Made by a program: the position numbers and the translations under genes. A model generated the notes under the pieces. The model worked only from the letters and a program-made list of their open reading frames with translations. It had not been told where the DNA came from and did no database searches. A stretch of 64,000 nucleotides of DNA from an uncultured Alphaproteobacteria bacterium (GTDB lineage Bacteria; Pseudomonadota; Alphaproteobacteria; Methylaequorales; Methylaequoraceae), in NCBI GenBank assembly GCA_902537615.1, contig CACBBU010000004.1, forward strand, positions 1 to 64,000, given 5' to 3'. Below are positions 37,307-47,152 of this stretch, one piece after another (positions within the stretch are counted from its first letter, which is position 1; each line of letters starts with the position of its first letter).

Positions 37307-37693
37307 ATGAAATTTTTAATCCATATAATATTTACCGTTTTATTTTTTTCTAGCTCACACACTATAGCAAGTAACGATATACCCAATCTAGTCGGAACGT
37401 GGATAGGAATTAATAAAACCATCTCAGAACAACGTGGATATAGATCCTGGGAAAAGAAAGTTGAAATTCTTGAACAGGATGAAAGACGTTTTAAAGGCAC
37501 CTTCTCCTACACTGATGGAACTAAGAACTTCTTCGGTGTAATTCATCCTGATAACAAAACTATTACCTGGGTTGCATCTAACAGTCGAGGATATAACATG
37601 GGAAAACTACTTACCAAAAATAAGATTAGCGCATGCTATGTAGAATCAGGTATTGACGCAACTGCCGGATGTGCGGAATTAGTAAGAGAATAG
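37307..37693 (+). CDS. Secreted hypothetical protein
   Basis: Signal peptide, NLVGTWIGINKTISEQRGYRSW... Confidence 0.55.
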   Translation: MKFLIHIIFTVLFFSSSHTIASNDIPNLVGTWIGINKTISEQRGYRSWEKKVEILEQDERRFKGTFSYTDGTKNFFGVIHPDNKTITWVASNSRGYNMGKLLTKNKISACYVESGIDATAGCAELVRE

Positions 37694-37695
37694 CC

Positions 37696-38406
37696 TCACA
37701 ATAGTTCCCTAATTAATGAAGTTGGTTTCTTCATAAACTCTTTCCTTGAGCCTTGCCAGTGCACTCTAGCCCTATCTATTACTATAAATTCTTTAAAATA
37801 CTTCAATGCACTTTTAATATCAGAGGATACTGCTAACATTGTAATGTTAAACTCTTCACAAAGATTTGAAATAATGTTAAAAATCATATTTGTTTTTATC
37901 GGGTCTAAACCTGCTGTAGGTTCATCTAATAAAAGAAATTTAGGTTCGTGAGAAATCGCTCTTGCTATTGCAACTCTTTTTCTCATCCCACCTGATAATT
38001 CTGAAGGATACAAAAAAGCATCATTAACATTCAAACCCACTTTTTTAAGTAACTTTTGTGATTTCTTTATCAAAGCAGATTTTTTATTATTTAAGCTTTT
38101 AAACATTATATTTTCCCATACCTTCATACTGTCAAAAAGTGCATCTTTTTCAAAAACCATTCCTATTGAATTCACTACAGCATTAAATTCAATTCTATCC
38201 TCAACTGATATATTATTTATTTTTATTTCTCCACTAGAAATCTTAGTTAGGCCTATTATTGATTTAAGTATGGTGCTCTTACCTGACAAACCTTTGCCTA
38301 CTATGCATTTAGGAGCATTCGGTCTTACCTCAAAAGAAATATCATTTAAAATTTTTTTTTCTTCAAAATGAAGATTAACTTTATCTAAATAAATTGTATT
38401 ATACAT
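37696..38406 (-). CDS. ABC transporter ATP-binding protein (MlaF-like)
   Basis: VGKGLSGKSTILKSIIGL; LSGGMRKRVAIARAISHEPKFLLLDEPTAGLDP. Confidence 0.85.
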   Translation of the reverse strand: MYNTIYLDKVNLHFEEKKILNDISFEVRPNAPKCIVGKGLSGKSTILKSIIGLTKISSGEIKINNISVEDRIEFNAVVNSIGMVFEKDALFDSMKVWENIMFKSLNNKKSALIKKSQKLLKKVGLNVNDAFLYPSELSGGMRKRVAIARAISHEPKFLLLDEPTAGLDPIKTNMIFNIISNLCEEFNITMLAVSSDIKSALKYFKEFIVIDRARVHWQGSRKEFMKKPTSLIRELL

Positions 38407-38429
38407 AAAAAACCTAATTCAATTTTATT

Positions 38430-39164
38430 GTGAATATTAACTTTAATCAATCCAACATTAAATTTAAAAAAGGGACAGTCATTTTTGCAAGCGCTGGACC
38501 AGGAGAACCAAGTTTAATAACACTCAAACTAAAATATATTCTAAGTCTTGCAGATGTAGTGATTTTTGATGCACTTGTAAATAAAAAAATTCTTGAGTTA
38601 TGTAAGCCAAATGTAAAACTAATTTTTGCAGGAAAAATAAAAGAAAAAAAATCGTGCACTCAATCAGAAATAAATGAATGGCTTCTTGAAAATTCAAAAA
38701 AAAATAGAAAAGTTTTAAGACTTAAAGGGGGCGATGTTAGTTTTTTCAGCAGAATAAGTCAGGAAATTAGTTTTTTAAAAAAAAATAAAATTAAAAATGA
38801 AGTATTTTCAGGAATCACATCCTCTCAAGCTTCTTTAAAAATAGCTAAAGCTAGTTTTTTTAATGAAAGCAGTTTTTGTAACCTAATTACAGGTCATAAA
38901 ATCATTATAAAAAAAAATCGCGAAGTTAATTACAGTGAAATTTCTAAAAATGAGGGTAAAATTATTATTTACATGGGAGTAGGTCAAATAAGCTCAATTG
39001 TAACAAAACTTATTTCTAATGGAGTTAATGAAAATGAAAAGGTCACTGTAATTGAAAATGCATCCATGAAATCAGAGAAATTATTTTTTACGTCTTTAAA
39101 AAAATGTCCAATGTTTATAAAAAAGAATAATATTACTTCACCATCAATAATTATCGTAAGATAA
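38430..39164 (+). CDS. cobA: Uroporphyrinogen-III C-methyltransferase (SUMT/CobA-like)
   Basis: FASAGPGEPSLITLKLKYILSLADVVIFDALVNKKIL; LRLKGGDVSFFSR. Confidence 0.88.
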   Translation: MNINFNQSNIKFKKGTVIFASAGPGEPSLITLKLKYILSLADVVIFDALVNKKILELCKPNVKLIFAGKIKEKKSCTQSEINEWLLENSKKNRKVLRLKGGDVSFFSRISQEISFLKKNKIKNEVFSGITSSQASLKIAKASFFNESSFCNLITGHKIIIKKNREVNYSEISKNEGKIIIYMGVGQISSIVTKLISNGVNENEKVTVIENASMKSEKLFFTSLKKCPMFIKKNNITSPSIIIVR

Positions 39165-39191
39165 TAGAATTTATTATCATAAGCAGCATTA

Positions 39192-40049
39192 ATGAAAAAT
39201 AAAATTGAGTTTTTTTTACTATTATTTTTTTATTTGATTTCTCTTTTAATCGGAATAAATCTCTCATCACGTTTAGGAGGAGTTTTAGCATGGACCTATG
39301 GATTTTTCTCCAATAGAAATCTTATTGGTATGAAGAACCTAAATTTAGTTTTTCCCGAAAAAACTTACACTGATAAAAAAAAAATTTTAAGAAAAATGTG
39401 GTTTCATTTTGGAAGAGTTATTGGTGAATATCCTCACCTTCATAAGATAAAGATTAAAAAAAACAAAAACATAAAGATAGTTGGAATTAACAATTTACTG
39501 GGTCCACTCAAAAATGAAAAAAATTGCATTTACTTTTCGGCACATATTGGAAACTGGGAATTATCCTCTCATCCTTTAACACAAAATGGGTATAAAATAA
39601 ATTTTGTATATAGAGCATTTAATAACAAATATATTGATGATCTACTTAAAAAAATTAGATTTAGATATGGAGTAAATCTTATTAAAAAGGGGCCTGAGGG
39701 AGCAAAGGAGTGTATAAAAGCATTGAAAAATAAAGAAAATTTAGGAATGCTTATAGATCAAAAAATGAATGATGGACTTCCTGTTAATTTTTTTAATAAA
39801 CTTGCAATGACAGCACCAGCAATTGCAAAATTTGCTCTCAAGTTTAAATGTCAAATTGTACCAGCATTATGCATAAGAGAAAAAGGTGTAAAGTATAGGA
39901 TAGAGTATTTTAAACCAATTAAACATTCGCACTTAAAAAAACTAGGTTCGGAAGAAAAAATAATGTTGTATTTAAACAGAATTATTGAAAAGTGGATAAA
40001 AGAATTTCCCGAACAATGGATTTGGGTTCATGATAGATGGAAAAATTAA
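39192..40049 (+). CDS. Lipid A biosynthesis acyltransferase (LpxL/HtrB family)
   Basis: FSAHIGNWELSSHPL; DQKMNDGLPVNFFNKLAMTAPAIAKFAL; EQWIWVHDRWK. Confidence 0.9.
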   Translation: MKNKIEFFLLLFFYLISLLIGINLSSRLGGVLAWTYGFFSNRNLIGMKNLNLVFPEKTYTDKKKILRKMWFHFGRVIGEYPHLHKIKIKKNKNIKIVGINNLLGPLKNEKNCIYFSAHIGNWELSSHPLTQNGYKINFVYRAFNNKYIDDLLKKIRFRYGVNLIKKGPEGAKECIKALKNKENLGMLIDQKMNDGLPVNFFNKLAMTAPAIAKFALKFKCQIVPALCIREKGVKYRIEYFKPIKHSHLKKLGSEEKIMLYLNRIIEKWIKEFPEQWIWVHDRWKN

Positions 40050-40981
40050 AGTTGTAGAGTTTTTATCAATTTTTTACAAACCTTTTTTGTTTCTTCAAGT
40101 TTTTTATATTTCCAATTTTCAAGCTTACCACTAAATATTTTTGCCATTTTTTTTTCTAATATTATTTCTATGAAGTTTTTTATTTTTGTTTTTATTTTTT
40201 TTATAGGCACAATATAAACCTTCTTTCCAGTTGAAAGAGAATCTGAAATCATACTTATTGAATCAGATGTCACAAAAATGTATTCAGAAATATTAAGTAA
40301 AACCCAGTAAGGGTTTATTTTTGGCTGTGGAAAAAAATAGTTATTTTTAGATGCTTTTTGCCTTATGATATTTTTAATATAGCTTGGAGTTCTTCTTGAA
40401 AAACAATAAATAACTTCAAATTTATTAGATAACAAGTTTAGTTCTTTTATTGTATTTTCAAGTTCTTTGAACATAATTTTGGAACTTTTACCATCTCCTC
40501 CAACAAAAAATGATATTTTTTTTTTTTTTGAATTAAAATATTTGCGAGTTATATTTCTTTCTGTTTTAATTTTAGTCAAGTCAACCAAAGTTCCAAATGT
40601 CGTAATAACATTTTTATCTATTTCTTTTTTAACATCATGTTTAGGAATTATAATTTTATTAAATTCACTTTTTTTAAAATAGGGATTTAAAATATGACAA
40701 TTTTTTGCAGAATTAATTTTTTTAAATACCAAATTAAATGGAGCAGATATTCTCCCACATGAAATTATAAAATCAATTTTTTGAGATGAATAAAAAAGAT
40801 ACCTAACCCTTAAAAAGAAATAAATTAAAATATTTGGCAAATGACGAGTTAAACCAAGGTTAATCTCCATATATTTAACAGTTATTTTTTTTTTAGAAAT
40901 TCTTTTTAATTCATTAAGAATAGAATTACATTGGTTAAGGCTGCTCAGTTTATTATCAGTAATAGCTAAAATACTAAACAT
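40046..40981 (-). CDS. ELM1/DUF1022-like protein (putative nucleoside-diphosphate-sugar transferase fold)
   Basis: IISCGRISAPFNL...CHILNPYF...FFVGGDGKSSKI...FVTSDSISMISDSLSTGKKVYIVPI. Confidence 0.7.
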   Translation of the reverse strand: MFSILAITDNKLSSLNQCNSILNELKRISKKKITVKYMEINLGLTRHLPNILIYFFLRVRYLFYSSQKIDFIISCGRISAPFNLVFKKINSAKNCHILNPYFKKSEFNKIIIPKHDVKKEIDKNVITTFGTLVDLTKIKTERNITRKYFNSKKKKISFFVGGDGKSSKIMFKELENTIKELNLLSNKFEVIYCFSRRTPSYIKNIIRQKASKNNYFFPQPKINPYWVLLNISEYIFVTSDSISMISDSLSTGKKVYIVPIKKIKTKIKNFIEIILEKKMAKIFSGKLENWKYKKLEETKKVCKKLIKTLQL

Positions 40982-40984
40982 TTT

Positions 40985-41671
40985 TTAATTATATTTTTTT
41001 CTTTTCTTAATTACTAAATATTTAAAGGCTATTGCAAGATAAACCATAAAAAAAAGGGCAAATAGATTATCACTTAAAAAGTGACCACCCATTGAAATTC
41101 TGCAAAAACTCACAACAATGCCGAAAATAAGATTAATAACAAAGAATAAAGGGTTTTTTAATATTAACGTTCCAACAAAAAAAGAAAAAGCTGCTGATGA
41201 TTCTCCACTTATCCAAGAACAATTTCTTTCGCATTGATCTGACCTCACAAAAGCCTGCGTAAAATATTTATCTCCCCCAAACTCACTGATATGAACTGGT
41301 CTTGCCCTACCCCACTGATCTTTAAAATACCAATTAGCTATTATTCCTGATCCTACAATGGGACCAATTATCAGACCTATTAAAGTTAACTTCATTCTTA
41401 TACTTAAAAATGTTTTAGATTTTTTTAGTTTTTTAACATGATTAACTAGTAAAATAAAAAGTGAAAGTATTGGAATTAAAACCATTAAATCCTTTAAAAA
41501 AGATCTAAGAGTTTTTATAAAAATAATTCTCTCAGAGATAAATTTGTTATTTTCATAGAAAAGTTGAGAAAAAGAAATATCAAAATTTGGAAAAACTGAA
41601 AAAAAAATTAAAAAAAAAAAAAAAAAAGAAGTATTTAAAATTAATAAATTTTTAAGCTTTAAATAATTCAT
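40985..41671 (-). CDS. PAP2-family phosphatase
   Basis: KDQWGRARPVHIS ... SGESSAAFSFFVG ... CRISMGGHFLSDNLFA (three PAP2 motifs). Confidence 0.88.
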   Translation of the reverse strand: MNYLKLKNLLILNTSFFFFFLIFFSVFPNFDISFSQLFYENNKFISERIIFIKTLRSFLKDLMVLIPILSLFILLVNHVKKLKKSKTFLSIRMKLTLIGLIIGPIVGSGIIANWYFKDQWGRARPVHISEFGGDKYFTQAFVRSDQCERNCSWISGESSAAFSFFVGTLILKNPLFFVINLIFGIVVSFCRISMGGHFLSDNLFALFFMVYLAIAFKYLVIKKRKKYN

Positions 41672-41677
41672 AAAATA

Positions 41678-42061
41678 TTATTTTGAGCCTCTTTTTGGTT
41701 TAAGAACATTTAGATATCTAAGCCTCAAGACGATTATAGCTAAAGCTAGAATTAAAATAGCTAATGACTCATAAATTAAAATTGCAGGATCTAAATCTTT
41801 TTTTTGAAGAATTATTAAACGTGAAATTGCTGTTATGGCTATTATTAACGGATAAGTGATTCTTATTTCTTCTTGAAGTAAATAAACTCTGATCATTCCC
41901 ATAACTTCAACATAAATAAATAGTAATAATAAATCTGCTAACTCAACTTTTTTAATATTAATCATATTAAAAACCTCAATTCCAAATCCTATTAAAGCAC
42001 CAAAGAAAATTAAAAGAACTGCTGATACTTGAACATTTCTAATTATTTTATTTATTTCCAT
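41678..42061 (-). CDS. PsiE-like phosphate-starvation-inducible membrane protein
   Basis: EVFNMINIKKVELADLLLLFIYVEVMGMIRVYLLQEEIRITYPLIIAITAISRLIIL. Confidence 0.8.
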   Translation of the reverse strand: MEINKIIRNVQVSAVLLIFFGALIGFGIEVFNMINIKKVELADLLLLFIYVEVMGMIRVYLLQEEIRITYPLIIAITAISRLIILQKKDLDPAILIYESLAILILALAIIVLRLRYLNVLKPKRGSK

Positions 42062-42235
42062 AATCTAATAATCTTACTTATTTGTTTGTAAGTCAATGAA
42101 ACAATTTCTCAATTTTAAAAACGAAACAATAAGACTTATAAATAAGATTTATTACTAAAATTTTCTTATAATATGAGATTCAAGTGTTTTAGTAAAAATT
42201 TAATGATATAATGTATTTTTAAATTTTGAAATTAG

Positions 42236-43675
42236 ATGAAAGATAAAATTTATCCCGTCATAATGTGTGGTGGTTACGGAACAAGACTTTGGCCAGCATC
42301 AAGAAAAAGTTATCCTAAACAATTTATGAGTATTAACTCTAGTGATCCTTTATTTATTAATACTGTAAAAAGATTTTTGAATAAAAATTTTTATGATTGC
42401 ACGTTAATTGGAAATTACGAGCATCGTTTTCTTTTAAAAAACTACCTCAATAATTATAAGGTTAAATATCAATCAATAATTTTAGAACCATTTTCTAAGA
42501 ATACACTTATATCAGCAATATTAAGTGTACTAGAAATTAAAAATTTGAATAAAAACCCAAAAATACTTCTTGTTCCGGCTGATCAAATAATTGAAAATAG
42601 TGAGAAATTAATAGATAGTATTTTAGAATCCTATTCATTGGTAGATAGCGGTTACATAAATACATTTGGAATTACACCATCACATCCATCCACACAATTT
42701 GGATACATAAAACCAGGAAGAAAAAAAATTTTAAAAAACTCAAGTTTAATTCAAAGGTTTCTTGAAAAACCAAATCAACAAAAAGCAAATACCTTTTTTA
42801 AATCTAAATCCTATTATTGGAATTCTGGAATTTTTTTTTTTTCAGCAGAAGTTTTTTTAAAGGAAATTAAAATATATGCTCCTAAAACATATCAACAAGT
42901 AAAAGAAATATTTTTTAAAAAAAAAAAAATTTTTGAATTCGTCTCATTTCCGGAAAAAAAATTCAAATTACTTCCTAGTCAGTCAATAGATAAAGGATTA
43001 ATGGAAAAAACAAAAAATGGTACAATAACCATCACAAATATTAAATGGAGTGATATAGGTTCTTGGGAAGGAGTGTGGGACAACTCAATTAAAGATAAAA
43101 AAAATAATTATTCAAATCATAAAAATCTTATTCTAAAGAATGTATGTAACTCATTAATTTGGTCATCAAAACCTGAAAAAAAAATTGTAGGCATTAATCT
43201 TAATGATCTCATAATAATTGAAGAGGGTGACATAAGTTTAATAATGAATAAAAATAAGAACAATAATAATGAAATCAAAAAGATTATAACTGAATTAAAG
43301 AAAAAAAATGATCCATCTACTGAAATCCATAAACATGTTTTTAGACCTTGGGGAGAATTTAAGAATATTCATACCGAAAAGGGTTTTCAAATAAAGATTT
43401 TAATAATTTATCCAAAAAATAAAATTTCTTTGCAGTATCATAATAAGAGATCAGAACATTGGATTGTTGTGGAAGGCAAGGCAACTGTTACAAAAGGAAA
43501 AAAGACCTTTGATTTAAAAACAAACCAATCAACTTTTATTGATGTTGAGGAAGTTCACCGCCTTGAAAATAAAACTGACAAGATTCTAAAATTAGTTGAA
43601 ATTCAAACAGGAAAATATCTAGGTGAGGATGATATAATAAGAATAGAAGATAAATATGGTAGAAAAAAGAATTAA
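42236..43675 (+). CDS. manC: Mannose-1-phosphate guanylyltransferase / mannose-6-phosphate isomerase
   Basis: PVIMCGGYGTRLWPASRKSYPKQF; FRPWGEFKNIHTEKGFQIKILIIYPKNKISLQYHNKRSEHWIVVEGKA. Confidence 0.95.
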   Translation: MKDKIYPVIMCGGYGTRLWPASRKSYPKQFMSINSSDPLFINTVKRFLNKNFYDCTLIGNYEHRFLLKNYLNNYKVKYQSIILEPFSKNTLISAILSVLEIKNLNKNPKILLVPADQIIENSEKLIDSILESYSLVDSGYINTFGITPSHPSTQFGYIKPGRKKILKNSSLIQRFLEKPNQQKANTFFKSKSYYWNSGIFFFSAEVFLKEIKIYAPKTYQQVKEIFFKKKKIFEFVSFPEKKFKLLPSQSIDKGLMEKTKNGTITITNIKWSDIGSWEGVWDNSIKDKKNNYSNHKNLILKNVCNSLIWSSKPEKKIVGINLNDLIIIEEGDISLIMNKNKNNNNEIKKIITELKKKNDPSTEIHKHVFRPWGEFKNIHTEKGFQIKILIIYPKNKISLQYHNKRSEHWIVVEGKATVTKGKKTFDLKTNQSTFIDVEEVHRLENKTDKILKLVEIQTGKYLGEDDIIRIEDKYGRKKN

Positions 43676-44618
43676 TTACTCGCTTAAAAACAAGCGTATT
43701 TGGATTGTTGGTCACAATGGAATGGTTGGAAGTGCAATTTTAAGAAAATTAAAAAGATTGAATTGCCAAATACAAATATGCCAAAGAAAAGATGTTGACT
43801 TGAGATCTCAACCAGATGTTTTAAATTGGATGAAAAAAAAAAAACCCGAGGTAATTTTTTTAGCCGCAGCGAAAGTTGGAGGTATCTTTGCTAACATGAA
43901 TTATCCTCAAGATTTCTTATACGATAATATTATGATTTCTTTTAACATAATTAACAGTGCAAAATTAGTTGATGTTGAAAAACTTATATATCTTGGCTCC
44001 TCGTGTATTTACCCAAGAAAGGCTAAACAACCCTTCTGTGAAAGCTCACTTTTAACCGGCGAACTTGAGAGTACAAATCAATGGTATTCGCTCGCAAAAA
44101 TATCAGGAATTAAGCTTTGTCAAGCATTTAGAATTCAACATAACTGCAACTTCATTTCAATTATGCCAACTAATTTATTTGGTCCAATGGATAATTTTGA
44201 CGAGAAAAATGGTCACGTTCCTGCAGCATTACTGAATAGATTCCATAAAGCAAAAATTAAAGAAGTTCCGAGTGTTGAAGTTTGGGGAAGCGGAAATCCA
44301 CTTAGAGAATTTATGTATGTAGATGATTTAGCGGATGCATGTGTATTTTTAGCAAAAAATTACGACTCTATAGAGCCAATAAATGTAGGTTCAGGGCTTG
44401 AAATCTCAATAAAAAATTTTGCTTTTCTTATCAAACAAATAGTTGGTTACAAAGGAAAAGTTATTTTTGATAAGTCAAAACCAGATGGGCCAAAAAGAAA
44501 ACTATTAGACTCCACTAAAATAAAGAAATTAGGGTGGAGTCCAAAATATAATTTAAAAAAAGGTTTAAAACTTTACTATAAATGGTATCTAGATAATATT
44601 ACTCTTTTACGAAAATAA
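43656..44618 (+). CDS. fcl: GDP-L-fucose synthase
   Basis: RIWIVGHNGMVGSAILRKL; LGSSCIYPRKAKQPFCESSLLTGELESTNQWYSLAKISGIKLC. Confidence 0.95.
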   Translation: MVEKRINYSLKNKRIWIVGHNGMVGSAILRKLKRLNCQIQICQRKDVDLRSQPDVLNWMKKKKPEVIFLAAAKVGGIFANMNYPQDFLYDNIMISFNIINSAKLVDVEKLIYLGSSCIYPRKAKQPFCESSLLTGELESTNQWYSLAKISGIKLCQAFRIQHNCNFISIMPTNLFGPMDNFDEKNGHVPAALLNRFHKAKIKEVPSVEVWGSGNPLREFMYVDDLADACVFLAKNYDSIEPINVGSGLEISIKNFAFLIKQIVGYKGKVIFDKSKPDGPKRKLLDSTKIKKLGWSPKYNLKKGLKLYYKWYLDNITLLRK

Positions 44619-44630
44619 AGCAGGTCTCAA

Positions 44631-45677
44631 TTGAAAAAAACAGCTCTCATAACAGGTGTTACCGGTCAAGATGGCGCTTTTTTATCTGAATTTTTATTAG
44701 AAAAAAACTACGAAGTTCACGGAATTAAAAGAAGATCTTCATCATTTAATACAGGAAGGGTTGATCATTTATATAAAGATCCGAAAGAATCAAAGACTAA
44801 TTTTTTTCTTCATTATGGTGATATGACTGATGCCACAAACCTCATTCGACTTTTAAAAGAAATCAAGCCCGATGAAATTTATAATTTAGCAGCCCAAAGC
44901 CATGTGCATGTTAGTTTTGAAACACCAGAGTATACTGCAAATGCCGATGCTCTTGGCACGTTAAGGTTGTTAGAAGGAATAAGATTACTGGGATTAGAAA
45001 ATAATGTTAAATTCTATCAAGCATCAACGTCAGAATTATACGGTAAAGTTCAAGAAGAATTCCAAAATGAAAAGACACCATTTTATCCCAGAAGCCCTTA
45101 TGGTGTTGCTAAATTATATTCTTATTGGATAACGAAGAATTATAGAGAGGCTTATGAAATGTTTGCTTCAAATGGAATTCTCTTTAACCATGAAAGTTCT
45201 ATCAGAGGAGAAACTTTTGTTTCAAGAAAAATAGCAAGAGCTGTTGCAGGAATTGTTCATAAAAAACAAAAGTTCCTACATTTAGGGAACTTAAATGCTA
45301 AAAGAGATTGGGGACACGCTAAAGATTTTGTTGAGGGTATGTGGTTAATCTTACAACATAAAAAACCAGACGATTTTGTTCTTGCTACTAGTAAAACATA
45401 CTCAGTTAAAGATTTTGTCGAACTAGCCTTTTCTTTTGTAGATATAGAAATTTTTTGGAGTGGTGAAGGAAAAAAAGAAGTTGGAAAAAATAGAAAAAGT
45501 GGTGAAATAATTGTTAAGATAGACGATAGATACTTTCGCCCAGCCGAAGTTGATTATTTAAGAGGAGATTTTTCAAAAGCAAAAAAGGAACTAGGTTGGA
45601 CACCAAAAATTCCTTTCAAAAAACTTGTTGAAGAGATGGTTAACTCTGAATTAGAGACTTACAAAAAAACTAAATAA
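44631..45677 (+). CDS. gmd: GDP-mannose 4,6-dehydratase (TTG start)
   Basis: [53 protein letters not shown]. Confidence 0.96.
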   Translation: MKKTALITGVTGQDGAFLSEFLLEKNYEVHGIKRRSSSFNTGRVDHLYKDPKESKTNFFLHYGDMTDATNLIRLLKEIKPDEIYNLAAQSHVHVSFETPEYTANADALGTLRLLEGIRLLGLENNVKFYQASTSELYGKVQEEFQNEKTPFYPRSPYGVAKLYSYWITKNYREAYEMFASNGILFNHESSIRGETFVSRKIARAVAGIVHKKQKFLHLGNLNAKRDWGHAKDFVEGMWLILQHKKPDDFVLATSKTYSVKDFVELAFSFVDIEIFWSGEGKKEVGKNRKSGEIIVKIDDRYFRPAEVDYLRGDFSKAKKELGWTPKIPFKKLVEEMVNSELETYKKTK

Positions 45678-46752
45678 TTGAATAAATTTTTTTATATTTT
45701 TTAGCAGTCAATTCAATACTAAAATTTTTATTAATTTGCTTATTCCCATTTCTACCAAATTTAATTCTCAAATTGTAACTATTAAGAAGAAGATTTAATC
45801 TATTAGCTAATTCATCTATGTCATTTTTCTTAACTAAAAAACCATTAATATTGTCATTGACTACATCTGAATTACCACCAACATCAGTTACAACTACAGG
45901 AAGAGAAAAACTCATATATTCTAATAATGAATTTGAGAACCCTTCTTCATTTGAAGTAAGAACACCTATATCTGCATTTTTAACATAAAAATTTACATCA
46001 TTTTTTTGGCCTAAAAAAAAGATTTTCTTAGTTAATTTCAAACTAGAAACTAGTGACTTTAAGTATCTAACTAAATTTTTATCTGTAAAATTTCCGACAA
46101 AATCTAATTCCCAACTTATAGATTTATTAATTAATAAACATGCTTTTATGAGCATTTCATGATTTTTATATGATATAAAATTTGCTACCATGATTATTTT
46201 TATTTTTTTTTTCTTCTTTCTTTTGAAGAAATTTTTTTTTTCAACACCATTATGTATTAAATGACACTTATTTTTATTTACTAATTCGCTCTCAATCAAT
46301 TGATCAACAACTTTTCTAGAATTACCGATTATAAGATCCATTCTTTTATGTAAAGTTATTTCAAAAAACTTTAATAAAAAGAATTTTTTTTGGTAATAAT
46401 TCATAGATCTTCTTGACATTAAAAATTTTGTTTTTCCTTTAAAAAAGGATAAAAAACCTCCGATTAAATATGCGTGTGGAAGTATATAATGGACAATTTG
46501 AGGTTTTAAGATTTTTTTAATTTTAGTGAGAGTATAAATTATTCCCAATATTTTGTTTCCTAAAAATTTTGTTTTGTAAAATTCATGAATTTTTAAATTT
46601 AGTTCTTTAAATTTGGAAAATAAAGAACCTCTTTTCCAAATAAGAGCGATGTGAATTTCATAAGAATTATTTAGTCTCTGCAATATTTTTAATAATTGCT
46701 TTTCTGTACCTCCTAAATCTAAGGAGCCAATAACTATCAATATTTTTTTCAT
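45670..46752 (-). CDS. Glycosyltransferase family 4
   Basis: [47 protein letters not shown]. Confidence 0.9.
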   Translation of the reverse strand: MKKILIVIGSLDLGGTEKQLLKILQRLNNSYEIHIALIWKRGSLFSKFKELNLKIHEFYKTKFLGNKILGIIYTLTKIKKILKPQIVHYILPHAYLIGGFLSFFKGKTKFLMSRRSMNYYQKKFFLLKFFEITLHKRMDLIIGNSRKVVDQLIESELVNKNKCHLIHNGVEKKNFFKRKKKKKIKIIMVANFISYKNHEMLIKACLLINKSISWELDFVGNFTDKNLVRYLKSLVSSLKLTKKIFFLGQKNDVNFYVKNADIGVLTSNEEGFSNSLLEYMSFSLPVVVTDVGGNSDVVNDNINGFLVKKNDIDELANRLNLLLNSYNLRIKFGRNGNKQINKNFSIELTAKKYKKIYSII

Positions 46753-46754
46753 AA

Positions 46755-47150
46755 CTAATAAAACAACATAACTACAAAAGTAACCACAAAATTCTGGTCA
46801 TGACTAATTGACAAAGATATTTTATGATTTTTATAATTTTCCTTTTTTTTTTTAAGCAATTTTAACGTGCTATTACTTAAAGAAATATATGGTTTTCCTA
46901 AACTATCTTTAAAAACTTGAATATCCTTAAATTTTACCTCATCATAAATTCCTTTACCAAGTGCTTTACTCATGGATTCCTTAGAGGAAAAAATTCCGGC
47001 TAATGTTCTTATATATTGATTTTTTTTATTTTTTAGAAAAATAATTTCTTGGTTTGATAATATTTTACTTTCAAATCTACCACCAAATTTCTTATAAATT
47101 TTCTCTATTCTTCTTATGTCTAGAATGTCAATTCCATTAAAAATCTCCAT
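46755..47150 (-). CDS. acpS: Holo-[acyl-carrier-protein] synthase (AcpS-like)
   Basis: GIDILDIRRIEKI; AGIFSSKESMSKALGKGI; ISLSISHDQNFVVTFVV. Confidence 0.88.
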   Translation of the reverse strand: MEIFNGIDILDIRRIEKIYKKFGGRFESKILSNQEIIFLKNKKNQYIRTLAGIFSSKESMSKALGKGIYDEVKFKDIQVFKDSLGKPYISLSNSTLKLLKKKKENYKNHKISLSISHDQNFVVTFVVMLFY

Positions 47151-47152
47151 AC

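Noticed and set aside
37270-37500. N-terminal 77-aa extension of the AmpG-like ORF
   Set aside because: It overlaps the divergent secreted-protein gene at 37307; the typical transporter start is at 37269
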